Origin: Strigamia acuminata
Taxonomy: Eukaryota; Arthropoda; Chilopoda; Geophilomorpha; Linotaeniidae
NCBI GenBank assembly: GCA_949358305.1
Contig: OX442316.1
Location: forward strand, 18,166,001-18,230,000
Reading direction: 5' to 3'
DNA length: 64,000 nucleotides
Shown here piece by piece: positions 25,548 to 36,450 of this stretch. The position numbers and the translations under genes are program-made. The first letter of the stretch is position 1. Every line of letters starts with the position of its first letter. The notes under the pieces are model-generated. The model was given only the letters and a program-made list of their open reading frames with translations, had not been told where the DNA came from and made no database searches.

Positions 25548-25722
25548 CCGTATTTTACCGATTAAGAGTCACCCTCGAATAGTAGCTGCGGCTGAGACAC
25601 CAAGAATACCGTAAAGTATTGTTACATTAAACAAAGGTAACAAATGAAAAACCGAAATTGTAATTGCTGACAAAAATGACAGTTTTGAATAAGCGCCGCG
25701 GCTCTTAATCGATATAATACGG
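25548..25722. mobile_element. Tc1/mariner-pogo type MITE (175 bp)
   Basis: Inverted ends CCGTATTTTACCGATTAAGA and, on the complement of the right end, CCGTATTATATCGATTAAGA, each next to a TA (25546-25547 and 25723-25724). Internal GAGTCACCCTCGAATAGTAG...GCGGC words recur in the element at 56022-56272. It lies only 12 bp from the preceding MITE. Confidence 0.8.
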
Positions 25723-27350
25723 TATTTAAAAATAATTTCAATTTGTCATCTTTAAGATGGAATTTGAATTGCGAGGCCAGGAGCTGAGGACAATGGTTCG
25801 TGGCTGGTAGCGCATCGGCATTAAGAATTGATGTGCAGAATGTCTTCGGTCCGAGTGAAATTCTTGGTTTCAATCTTGGATGGCCCCGAGAGTTTAAGTC
25901 ATAAGATGTTTCTCTCTCTCTCTCTCTCCCTCTCTCCCGGCTGACATGAAGTGTGCTTGTGCATGCAGGATCATTTACCGAGGCAGGCAGATATTCCTCG
26001 GAGGCTGAATGCGAATGCCACTGCTCTTTTATTCCAACAACACAACCGCGTTGAGTGGCCGGCGGCCTGCGCCGATCGGAACGCGCTTCACCTCTGACCC
26101 GCCATCACAAAGGGACAGAAATCTTTGTTTATGGCCCGAGTGCTGGCGGAGGATGGGGGTGGGGGCGGTGAACGATCGCAATTTGTTGTTAATTGACGAG
26201 CTGCAGGGTGCTGGTTTGATTGCTCCTCATTCTTTGCAAGTTTTGTTTGATGCTGATCACGTGGGCTGAGCGCCGCTGGGTGGCCGCTGTGTTGCTCATC
26301 GTTTTGGTTGTCCAGTATTAATATTTGGTTGGTCGGTAGGAAACGTTGGTGCCCTCAGGTGAGGAAATATTCCGGGGTTGAGGGGTGAAGGGGAGGGGGA
26401 AGTTCAGGAGAAGTTTAGTGGGATCATGGGATATTGTGTTGCACTTGGAGCAAACTTGGTGACCTCTGCTGGACATAAATGTCAGTTGAGTTGGGAATTT
26501 CTTGATGATGTAAGGTGGACTCATTACACGGCTTTACTCTTCTTTCATACCTCGTGTGTAATGAAATTTCAGTAATAGCGTCGTATTAGAGTTGAAATGA
26601 TGATCAATAAAGGGCTTGTTAGAAATGTCCATTGTTGAAATGACAAGTGATGGAATGATTTTCGAAATGTAAAATTAAATGCTCACTGGAGCTTAATCTA
26701 CTGAAGAAAATCGTAAACAACGGTCAACGGCGGACGGTCAACTCACTTTTTGTTTGGTTTTTTGACAGAAGTTTGATTGGGTCTTGTACTGGTTCTTGGT
26801 TACAGTGAAATGAGTTTATACTTGGTACTGTGTGGTCATTTAACAAGGTGGGTGGAAATGGAAATGGGGGGGGGGGGGGTTGAATTTGGATACAAAATCA
26901 ATTTCTTGTCAATTTTGGTTTGTAGTGTAATTAATGTTTGATTTGTTTATTTGTATTGGAAAATTTGTATGTTATGGATACTAATAAGCACGGTAAACAT
27001 GGTTAAAACGCCTACTCTAATCTTTGAAGTTAAATACAGAAAATAAATAAATTTGAAACTTTTAATCATTAAATTTGAAAATCTCATTACAAAACAGCCT
27101 GGAATCGGAGACTGGAATTAAATAATGTTTTCTATTTTTAATGATGTTTTCGATAACAACCTTTTATATGCAAAAAAATAAAATAAAATTAGTTCAGCTG
27201 GAAAATTGTGTACGACTTATGCATAAAATACGTCCAAAATATTAATATTGCACAATAATATACTACAGCAATATGATGAAATAAATAAATCGACTTCGCC
27301 ACTACCCTGCAGTGAAGCCTAACATTAACGTAGGACGTGTAGAGTAAATT
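25723..27350. other. Gene-free stretch with TC and G runs
   Basis: Contains a (TC)n tract at about 25910-25937, a GC-rich patch at 25990-26280 without a convincing gene, and a G14 run at 26866-26879. No exon is supported. Confidence 0.55.
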
Positions 27351-27556
27351 CACTAATGGTACGCGGGTGTTTTATTGACAGAATCTAGTTTTCCCCCATA
27401 ATTTGTGGTCCATTGATTAATTTAGACATTTATTTTATAAGTATAAATAGAGGGAAATAGACTAAATACGTTCATAGTAACCATTGAAGAAGACTGGCAA
27501 CGGTCGAAAGGTATTTGGAGTACTAACACTACATATTGTAAATATCATTACATTTA

Positions 27557-27620
27557 CAGTCGAAACTCTTTATAACGAATCGCAAGGGCTCAAAAAATCG
27601 GTTCGTTGTAATGAATTTTT
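27557..27620 (+). mobile_element. pogo/Tigger-like terminal fragment
   Basis: Starts with TA then CAGTCGAAACTCTTTATAAC and continues with GAATCGCAAGGG, the usual form of a Tigger-type end. No partner end is clear within the enclosing element. A similar fragment (CAGTTGAACCTCGTTATAA) lies at 29532-29572. Confidence 0.6.
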
Positions 27621-27637
27621 TTTAACATGGTGTTCTA

Positions 27638-27720
27638 ATTCAGTCGTTTTGGTCAAGTATTGAATTTGGTCGTTTTGGTCAAGTTAGATATTGAATTCGG
27701 TCGTTTTGGTCAATTTAGAC
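27638..27720. repeat. Three ~30-bp tandem copies around TCGTTTTGGTCAA
   Basis: Three successive units each contain ATTGAATT/CGGTCGTTTTGGTCAA. The related element at 49211-49365 has a single diverged unit (TAGTCGTTTTGACC), so the array expanded inside the MITE. Confidence 0.75.
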
Positions 27721-27771
27721 CCGCGTTGTAAAGGATACCGCGTTGAATGGGCATCTCGCGTTTTATTAGAG

Positions 27772-30700
27772 CATTGACGATATAATTTTTGTGCAGATTT
27801 GTGAGAATTTTGTTTGTTTTTGAGCTCGGAGAATAATAAACGAGGGCGATATTGTTTTTGCCGGGATGAGCAATGACCAGTTTTATATCTATAAATTAAT
27901 GAGGTACTTTGAATCCGTTGTTGAGTTTGTCAAATGAGTTGAGAGAAAAATTGAGACCGACCAAGATATCCATGCGAGACGTTGATGACGTTTTATTAAT
28001 GACAGTGCATTGTCTCCAGTCGCCATTAGAAGGCTGTGCTTGATGGACTAGCGAGAGTGCGCACGCGCAGATAATTGCAAGCCGAGTCATAATGCCGCGT
28101 GTTTGTACGGTTGAAAAATGGCGGGATGGAGGAGTTTTTCCTCTCGTAATTATAAATGTGTGGTAGTAATGACTGCTTTCTCCTGGGAATATAAATGTGA
28201 ACAGAGTTGATGTTTTGGTGAATGTAGGTAGCCTGATAAGGACAATAATTTCAGGGGAAAAAAATTGAAAACAAAAAAAAATTCTTGGCTTTATTCACAA
28301 TACTCATTAAACTAATTTCATTTACCATTAGTCTAAGTGGTTTGTCATCATTTAAGAAAGGAAGAAAAAAAATAAAATGTATATAATGAACATGTTTTTT
28401 TAATGACTTAACTACAGTGGTATTTACCATTTCATTTTTTGATGATTTTTGAGACTTTAAAAAGTCTCCCAGGCTTAAATTTGTTTGGCTTATTTGGCTA
28501 CTTATCTATCTCAGCTTTATGAATTTAAAGTGGTGGGAAGAAAGTCTGGATTTTATTTTGTGTTAGTGAATGGTAAGTGAGTTTTGATTTGATGTTTTGA
28601 ATGGTTTGATGATCATTTTTGTCTTAATTAGTCCGCGTTTAATTGCGATCTTGTAGATACTTTAAATGGTAGTTTAATTTTGCAAACAGCAATTATGCTC
28701 GCATATGACAAACAGATTTATCATCCTTTTTTTATTTTGAATTTGCAACGATGTAAACAAGGGGAATACGCGGATTTCTAATTTGCAATTTAGGGTAAAC
28801 CAGTGGGAAACAAAGGAAACAAACAAATTAAAATTGAGAAATCTGTGATATTAGCATGCTAATGGTAGAATGGTAGCTAGTTTGAGTCGGACCGCTTATC
28901 TCGCTATCAATCTTTGTGGGTTGTTTGGAATTGGTCAAGCAAATGGAGAAAATAGGTTGAATGTTTGTTTGTTTGCACTTGCAATGAATGTTGAAGATGA
29001 TCGAAGTTGTATGTGAAGCTTGCGAACCCATAATTCACATCGAAATGGGTGTTTGAATTATATGCGTAGGCGATGGCATGTCAACAAAGTATGCTAAACG
29101 CATATTTACGTGCTTTTCAGCCTATTTATTATGACATTAGTAATTGATAAATGACACTGAGTCGTATATAAAATAATATAAACCGTAAGGTTGCCTATAC
29201 GTCGTTAATTAATCTTAAAAGTTTATTTAATTGATGGCCCAAGTTGTCATTTCCAATTGACTCATTCATTTTGAAGCTTGATCATTTTCCATCCTGTTTG
29301 GACAGCGCCAGTCTGTAATGTCAGCTAATGATTAACTGTTTACTAAAGGTAAACAAGAATCATACGTTATTGCCTCATGCTTTTTCTGCTCTCTTCGACT
29401 CATTTTTCTTTTGTTTTGATCGGGTGAACTGCAGGAAAGCTCTTTGGGTGCATTGATAAGAAGCAAAATATTATTTGTATGAATAACAAATAAAAGATGT
29501 TACTTATGGCTTGTCCAATTTATAATACAGTTGAACCTCGTTATAAAAAACCGTGATATAACGAATACTTAAAAATGGTTTGGTTGGTTGGTTGTCCATA
29601 AAAATTTTGATTTTAGTATTTAGTATTTATTATTTATTATTTAGTATTTAGTATTTAAAAGAAAAACTGCTAGGTGGGGTGCTCTATACAGGATTAGCCA
29701 CCATTTGGCCCACCAGAACAATTAACCCAATTTGCTGAAAATTTTAAAGTTGATTACTTCGTTTTTACTTCAGGATGTGACGTTTTTTGTCTAATTTTAT
29801 GTAAGGTGTAGCCATTTAGTTTGCGTCACTTAAAGCAAGGGGTTGTGTCATTCAGAACTGTCAATAATATCTCGAGTCATTTATTTCACTTATTTTTATT
29901 CATTTAATCAAACTTTAAGTGTTTGCTTAATCAATTTGAATGCACTTATTGTTTTAAGAAAGTGTCGTTGTAGGCATGCGAAGAGAAGCGAAATTTTTAA
30001 TCAATGATCACCACTTGAAATTTTGCTGTGGTTGGTCGCTGTCAACTCGTTTTGGTTTATGTTGTGGATTTAGCCAAGCACAATTGGACTGTGTAAGGGT
30101 TTTTATGAATTTCCTTCTTGCCTCGCTCTTGATTAAAAAAAAAGTACGAGAGAACAACTCGTACTTAATTCTTCGAAACGAACATTATCAATAACCTGTA
30201 TTGGTTAGTAATAGTGAAGAATTAAGTAATTTGTTTTAATTACTTCTTGCATTCAATATTTTTATACAAATTGTGTCTTTAATCATGAAAATGTTGCACA
30301 TAACAAATGTCCTGACAGTGGTTGTGTCCTCTTGCGGGAAACGGTTGAAGCTCAGGCCAATATTTAGATGGATAAGTAATTCTAAACACTTGGCAACTTT
30401 TGGTTTGCTTGACGTCATTTTATGACTTAGCCACAGCACAATGCTTTTGTTCTCACTCGTGATTTTAAACCGTGATATAGCAGTGCCTTTTTTTCTTCCA
30501 TTTTTCTTTCTTCATTACTCTTGGCAATATAAAATAGCTGTTTCTATAAAACTCATGAGATATGCAAAATTGGGGTCTAATATAAATCAAGGGTTTATTC
30601 GAGCGCAAGTTGTAAAACTGCATTGGTCGCCATCTTGAATTTTGAAAGATCCAAGAGAGCACATAAAAACTAATTTTATGCGTGCACAGGACATCAAAAT

Positions 30701-31932
30701 GAGGGCTTGATGCAAAATTTCATAGCGACGATGTAAATTGCCTCGCACTAAAAAAACTGTACATGTAAGCTTTATGTGTGCAGTTAGAACAGGTTAGAAA
30801 CCAATTAAGTATGTGTATTATTGATGCCAGGCTTAAGGACGGGGTTTTCTTTTTTTTTTTTAATGCTGTGTGTCGTTTACGGGGTTAGCAAGTACAGTGC
30901 AGTTCAAGCTTCAGCTGAAAACCTGTTTCTTATCCAGGAAAGGCGATCTACAAATAACTTAGTTGAAGGCATGAGTGGATATAGAGATGTATTGGGATGT
31001 TGCAATTTTTATGTGGTGGCTCATATTGGAGTTAGCGTGGGATGCTATAGCCAGAGCGACAGCCGTAACCGCAACACGGCGTTCGCGCGAAAAACCTACC
31101 CGTATTACCCCGTATTACCCCGCTTTAAGCCGCATGCCGATATAACTCGAATTTAACCAGACTGCTGGTGAACCCAGTTTTTACCGGCATGTCGTTACAA
31201 ATGAGTTCGAATTTTTTTCAATGAGAATTGAACCATAACAAGCTTAAAAAGCATTTTTAGATGTCCAAAATGTAGGAAATTAGCCTAAATTTTTATAAAT
31301 TTACCAAAATTTTAATAATAACCTTCAGAATATCAAGAAATTTTACATTTCTAGCCCAAATTTCAACATAATTATTCATTCTGGCTCTTTTAATTAAAAA
31401 AAACAAAAAACCAGCCTTTTTACTTTATACCGACATTCTGGAACAGTTAAGTTTTGTATCTGGCCCACTTGCAACACAATGTACATGTGTCAATGCACTA
31501 ATGCGATACAGCATATGTGCGACAAGCCACACAGGCGGTACAGCTACTCATAGTGTTTGCATGTCGTGTCTATTCTTGTCTCGCTTTTGTCTTGTAGCTA
31601 CAGATCCATTACATTTGTCGCAGTTCTTCGTGTCGCGTTTGTGCCTATTTGCATTTCCGGTTGTTGCGTCAGTTATGTGCTCTCTTTAGCATTCGTGTGG
31701 GATGTTTATTTTCATTTAATGTCCAATAAGAATGATGGTTATGTAGTACTCAGGACATACATTAAAGAGCATCTAGTCCTGAAGCAATAAATACTTATGG
31801 CTTATTGTGCCCACTTTGACGTTGTGGTGTTTGATCGTTGAATGTTTCTTGATGTGCAGTACATCAACATCATTCAGTTTTAGCAGGAGACAATCAATTG
31901 TAACGGTTAAACCTTCTTCACACCAAATGAAA
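27772..31932. other. Gene-free stretch
   Basis: No supported exon. Contains a pogo-like fragment at 29532-29572, a (TATTTAG)n-like array at about 29613-29657 and a short direct duplication CCCGTATTAC at 31098-31120. Confidence 0.55.
29532..29572 (+). mobile_element. pogo/Tigger-like terminal fragment
   Basis: CAGTTGAACCTCGTTATAA followed by a second AACCGTGATATAACGAAT block, the pattern of a Tigger end. It is truncated: the sequence then passes into GGTTGGTTGG and a TATTTAG repeat. Confidence 0.5.
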
Positions 31933-32172
31933 CTCTAACCCAGGGGTTCACAAACGTTTTAGCATCGCGGCCCATTTTTAAGCAAAACGATCTTCCACGC
32001 CTCACTTTATCTATCGGTGCATTAAATTTGTCAAAATTGAACTACTAAAAAGAAAAAAAGAAATTTTACATATAATTTTACATATAATTTTACATATAAT
32101 TCTATATAATGTTACATATAATTTTATATAATTTGCATAAAATTTTACTTAAGTTTGCAAAAAAAGCTTGTC

Positions 32173-34032
32173 CTATTTAGGTGTGTGTGATGTACAGGCT
32201 TGTTTATGGTTACTTTTGATGATGGCAGTAAAGTCCGGTTCAATTTGTGTTATTTTAAAGCGCAATGAGTTCGACAATTGCAATTTGTTGCGATGTTTCG
32301 TTTCAATCTCCACCATTGCCGAGAATCCAACTTCACACGAGTATGAAGATGAGAATGGGAGCAGTGCCTTCAAAGCTTCGGTAGACAGAATTGGACAAGT
32401 TTCTTGAACAGATAGCCAGAATTGTATCAATTTGTTACGATTAAAATTCTGCTTTAACTGTGAACTTTCAGATAGGTAGATAAGTTCTTCATCAGCTTTT
32501 GTTGATATCCCAGTAGTTATGTGTTCTTGGAAGGGATTCACAATCCAGTTCTTTTCCTCACAGTTTTTCATTTCTTGGATAAAGTAATAATCGAAATTCT
32601 CTTTCAATGCATTCAAATGTTCTGAGATCTCAGTAATTATGCTATCAGAAACGTTTACATCATTTTCGATTACAAAAGTCTGAAATGTTTCAAAAATGTC
32701 ATACTTGTGGTTTTCAATATTTTTTTTCCACAATAGAAGTTTTTTGGTGAATCCTCGAATTTTGTCATGGACTGCAAATATATCAGTTTCTCCTGTACCT
32801 TGCAAGTATATATTTAATTCATTGAGTTTCGTGAATATGTCTGCCAAATATGTGAGCTGTATAACAAATTCCACATCACGCAATGATTTTGCTACATCTT
32901 TTTCCTCGCCCAAAAATATTGCGACTTCTTCGCGGAGTTCAACAAGTCTTGTTAGCACTTTTCCTCTCGACAGCCACCGCATCTCAGTATGCAGAAAAAG
33001 TGATTTATGGTTACTCTCCATCTCCTCGCAGAGCTTTTCAAATAAGCGCGACTGCAATGGCCTTGCCTTGATTAAGTTCACTATTTTAATGGCAATGTTC
33101 AAAACAGTTTTTAAACTATTGGTCATAGATTTTGATACTAAGGCTTCTCTGTGAATGCTGCAGTGATTCCACGATGCATTTGGACTAAGTTCAAGCACTC
33201 TACTCACAACGCTACTCTGTTTTCCGCACATGGCTCGGGCACCGTCTGTACATATCCCAACACATTTCATCCAATCTATACCTTTTGTTTTTATATAAGT
33301 GTTGAGAGTCTTGAATATTTCCTCGCTAGTTCCTCTGATAATTGGTTCGCAGCACAACATATCGTCAAGTGGTTCATCGCTATAGATGTACCGTACGAAA
33401 ATAAGCAGCTGGGACAATCCTTGCACATCAGTTGATTCATCCAATTGTAGTGAGAAGAATTTACTTTTAGTAACTCTTTTGATCAGTTGATTTTCGATCC
33501 ACGCAGACATTTCATCAATTCGACGTGTGACTGTGTCATTTGAAAGTGGAATCGTTTCTACTTCTTTTGCGCTGTTTTCACTAAACATAACTCCAACTGC
33601 ATCTTTTATCGCTGGGAGCACTAAAGTTTCACCAATTGTGTGTGGCTTACCAGTTTTTGCAATTCGAAAACTAATCAAATATGAGGCGTGCATAGCCTTT
33701 TCGTTGATCTCGGTGAAATGGAAAAGTTTTGTTTTTGAAGTTTTCATCTCGTCCAGTTTTCTTTTGAAAAATTCGAGTGGCCGGTGTTTCAAATCGGGAT
33801 GCTTTGTTTCAATATGCCTACGCAATTTAGTTGGGCGCATGCTGTCGTTTGCAAGTTCTTTGTAGCAAATAACACACTGTGGTCGAGGATTGTCTTCATC
33901 TTCATTCCATGTAAAACCGATTGTCAAATAGGCGGAATCATATTTTCTAACAACTTTTCTGCGTTTTGGTGGTGTTGAGCACGAAGGCTTATTTATCAGC
34001 CATTTATCCATAGTAGAATTGATTCTAAGCAC
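32173..34032 (-). CDS. hAT-family transposase (ZBED/SCAND3-like)
   Basis: A single uninterrupted frame of 619 codons. The likelier start is the second Met at 34011 (MDKWLINKP, the usual opening of this group). Numbering from the first Met: BED-type zinc finger about 35-80 (C53, C56, H73, H78); RNase-H-like catalytic core with D198 (LQLDEST) and D263 (ICTDGARAM); a WNHCSIHREAL C-x2-H motif at 289-298; MRWLSRGKVL at 351-360; and a C-terminal hATC dimerisation region about 510-600 (LPFSSSYSCEVGFSAM) with the expected third acidic residue E567. The enzyme would bind the subterminal repeats and excise and insert the element with 8-bp target duplications. No stop or frameshift is visible, so it was either recently active or kept by selection. 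Four plus-strand open frames inside it are antisense shadows. Confidence 0.95.
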   Translation of the reverse strand: MLRINSTMDKWLINKPSCSTPPKRRKVVRKYDSAYLTIGFTWNEDEDNPRPQCVICYKELANDSMRPTKLRRHIETKHPDLKHRPLEFFKRKLDEMKTSKTKLFHFTEINEKAMHASYLISFRIAKTGKPHTIGETLVLPAIKDAVGVMFSENSAKEVETIPLSNDTVTRRIDEMSAWIENQLIKRVTKSKFFSLQLDESTDVQGLSQLLIFVRYIYSDEPLDDMLCCEPIIRGTSEEIFKTLNTYIKTKGIDWMKCVGICTDGARAMCGKQSSVVSRVLELSPNASWNHCSIHREALVSKSMTNSLKTVLNIAIKIVNLIKARPLQSRLFEKLCEEMESNHKSLFLHTEMRWLSRGKVLTRLVELREEVAIFLGEEKDVAKSLRDVEFVIQLTYLADIFTKLNELNIYLQGTGETDIFAVHDKIRGFTKKLLLWKKNIENHKYDIFETFQTFVIENDVNVSDSIITEISEHLNALKENFDYYFIQEMKNCEEKNWIVNPFQEHITTGISTKADEELIYLSESSQLKQNFNRNKLIQFWLSVQETCPILSTEALKALLPFSSSYSCEVGFSAMVEIETKHRNKLQLSNSLRFKITQIEPDFTAIIKSNHKQACTSHTPK

Positions 34033-34094
34033 ACAAAACTGAGATGATTTGAATTTAGCAGTTATGTATTGTCTAGACTAGAGATAGAATAGAC

Positions 34095-34363
34095 CAGCGT
34101 TTTCCAAACTGTGAGGCGCGCCTCACTGGTGGGGCGCGAGCTGATTGTTGGTGGGGCGCACCCATTACACACGGCTAAATAAGACAAGCTTTTTTTGCAA
34201 ACTTTTGTAAAATTTTATGCAAAATTATATAAATATTTCTTTTTTTCATTTTTAAATAGTTTATTTTAAAAAAAATTTAATGCACTGGTAGATGAATTGG
34301 GGAGCAGAAGATCGCCTTGCTTAAAAAGTGGGGCGCGATGCTAAAAAGTTTGGGAACCCCCTG
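34095..34363. mobile_element. Nested hAT deletion derivative (269 bp), same family as its host
   Basis: Flanked by perfect 8-bp duplications GAATAGAC (34087-34094 and 34364-34371). The left end starts CAGCGTTTTCCAAACTG and the complement of the right end starts CAGGGGGTTCCCAAACT. Its right part matches the host element's left end (GCATCGCG, then AAGCAAAACGATCTT-like sequence, then TTTAATGCAC). Its left part matches the host's right end (GGCGCGCC...GGTGGGGCGC). An internal ACAAGCTTTTTTTGCAAAC block matches the host's region just after the transposase stop. It is therefore an internally deleted relative inserted into a full-length copy. Confidence 0.9.
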
Positions 34364-34525
34364 GAATAGACTCTTCTAGGCGACTAGGCAAGTGCACTAT
34401 TCTAGGGGGGCAACATGTCTACAAGTTAGTTCGATTGTTAAAATTGTGTCGTTGCGCCCCACCAAAAATTATCTCTCGCCCCACCGGTAAGGCGTGCCTT
34501 ACAGTTCGAGACCCCTGCTTTAACC

Positions 34526-36147
34526 CAAAGTGTAGAGAACAGACAATAGAGCAATGTTGGGTGGTTCCTTTGATGTTGGTGGCATGGAGTTGATGTCACG
34601 AAACGTCACAAAATCTCAAGAAATAGTGTTGCGACTCTAGTGGCTGTGGCGTAAAGATAATTTGGAATTGAATTTACATCAATTCATTTTGTTTTATTGA
34701 TACATATTATATTCTATAGATAATATACCGAGTATACAGAGATAATTATGAAAAGTTAGAAATATGCATCGTGTGTGTAAATTTATGATGGGGCCACACA
34801 ATGTTTGCAAAAAAAGAAATTTTATCAAATTTTTTTAGAAATTTGAAAGCCTGGGCATGCACAAGCCACATTTTTAATTAATTGTGTACAGGAAGGGTTA
34901 AATTCGTGCATTCATACAGCGTACTAATTTCAAACACAGAACAATTCACGAACACGGGTGGCAGTTTTTAGAAAAAGAAATAACCAACCCAATCCCTTTG
35001 CTTATATTTTACATTTTTTAATGTTAATTTTTATTTTTTTCAATTAATTTCACCGTCCAAAAGCTGATCACTTTGGGTGCACAATACAAACCTCCAGAGT
35101 TTACTAGCCAGCTGCCGGGTGAAGTTTCAGGCTTGAGCAGATCCAACTCCATGCTAGGGATTAACTCACATTGCTCTACTGTCTCTTCTCAAACTGTGTT
35201 CTAACCTAGGCTAGCCTACACCATGATCCAAGGATATAACACGGACACCTATCCACATGTTTAGAGCGTTTTTCCACCGATGGCGCCACATAATATATAG
35301 CCGCACTGCATTCTAGAATGACAACAAGTAACAAATTTGCTTAATTGGCAAGCAATGCATAACTCATGATTGCTGTCGTCCAATTGGTGCACAGAACAAG
35401 AAATTATTATCTTTGGTTCATGCCTAAATGATTAAGCTAATACATTTGGACCATGAATTAAAAAAGAAACTACATGTCCAAGCTAGAACGTGTTAGGTTA
35501 AGTTAGATTCGACAATCAAAATCAGCGTGTCGGAGTAGAATATATGTTTTTAAATATTTTTTTGGATCTAGATTCTAAGGGTTGGTTGGAGAATTGGAAG
35601 CCTTTATTGGAGATTCGGTCTCTTGAGTTAAATGATAGAATGGTATTTTAGGGAGTGGCTGCTTAACTGCATTGGTTTTTGACATTCAATTGTACAGAAA
35701 AATTATCACTGACTTGAATTCTATTGATCTATTCTCATGGAATAGTGCATTTTATTTTATTTTGCAATATCTACAAAAATGCACGTGAATTGGATTGCAG
35801 ATAAAAAAAATAATTTATAACGGAAAGTGGTTGCCAAACACACTGTGCATAGTGGCATAAAAACATTTATTATTTGTGTTTCGGACTGTTTGGTGACAGT
35901 TGACCACATTGGACGCTTAGTCATTATTTACCATGCAATACGCCACTTTGTATCAGTTTTTTGCAAACCTCCATCAAAAGACATCTCGGGGAGATGAAAA
36001 CAAAATTGATATTTAATTATTAATTCTTTTGCATGTGGTTTTTTTCTCTTCGCATTTAAACGACAGTCATTCAGAGTCTAGCATTATTAAGTAAACAAAC
36101 AACAATAAACTCATTTACAAAAGTAATTTTCAGCACGTCAATATTGT
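34526..36147. other. Gene-free stretch
   Basis: No supported exon. A GATGGCGCCAC word occurs at about 35280. Confidence 0.5.
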
Positions 36148-36450
36148 TCAAAAATATATTTTACAATACATTGCTTTTCACTTACTTAATGCATTCCAAA
36201 TTGTATAGCATTTTGCGAAATAAAGTACTTATATGTAATTTGCACATTAAATAATGCATTTCGTAATACAATTGAAAAAATTTATTTTGAAAATTTATTC
36301 ATATTTTAACAAATAATAATATTGGGAATGCATTTCATTTTTCGTATTACAAAATGTATTATTATTTGCAAACCAATTGCACGCAAAAATGTATCGATAA
36401 TGCATTCTTGTGAAACGCAAAGCATTTCAAAATACATTGCAATAATTGTC
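36148..36450 (+). repeat. TGCATT-rich dispersed repeat, long copy
   Basis: Starts CAAAAATATATTTTACAATA followed by CATTGCTTTTCACTTA, and ends with TTGTGAAACGCAAAGCATTTCAAAATACATTGC. Both end blocks recur in the opposite orientation at 43107-43236, where the middle is missing. The two ends are weakly complementary to each other, as in MITEs. Confidence 0.7.

Larger units (their letters stand above)
27351..27771. mobile_element. MITE, CGCGGG-ended family, copy 1 with inserted DNA
   Basis: The left end CACTAATGGTACGCGGGTG and the complement of the right end CTCTAATAAAACGCGAGATG match the ends of 49211-49365, which is much shorter (155 bp). The extra DNA here includes a pogo-like end at 27557-27620 and a threefold ~30-bp tandem repeat at 27638-27720 built on TCGTTTTGGTCAA. 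Both copies share the internal motif CAGAATCTAG and the segment TTGAATGGGCATC. Confidence 0.65.
31941..34517 (-). mobile_element. hAT transposon with intact transposase frame (2577 bp incl. nested element)
   Basis: The left end begins CAGGGGTTCACAAACG and the complement of the right end begins CAGGGGTCTCGAACTG. The flanking 8-bp duplications are CTCTAACC (31933-31940) and CTTTAACC (34518-34525), 7 of 8 identical. It encodes a BED/hAT transposase on the minus strand and carries a 269-bp relative at 34095-34363 inside its 5' terminal region. Without that insertion and its duplicated 8 bp the element is about 2.3 kb, normal for this group. The subterminal zones contain repeated GGTGGGGCGC words. 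An AT-rich tandem (TTTTACATATAA)n lies downstream of the stop at about 32068-32125. Confidence 0.93.

Noticed and set aside
32696..33865. Several plus-strand open frames (up to 152 codons)
   Set aside because: They are antisense to the hAT transposase and show no domain of their own.
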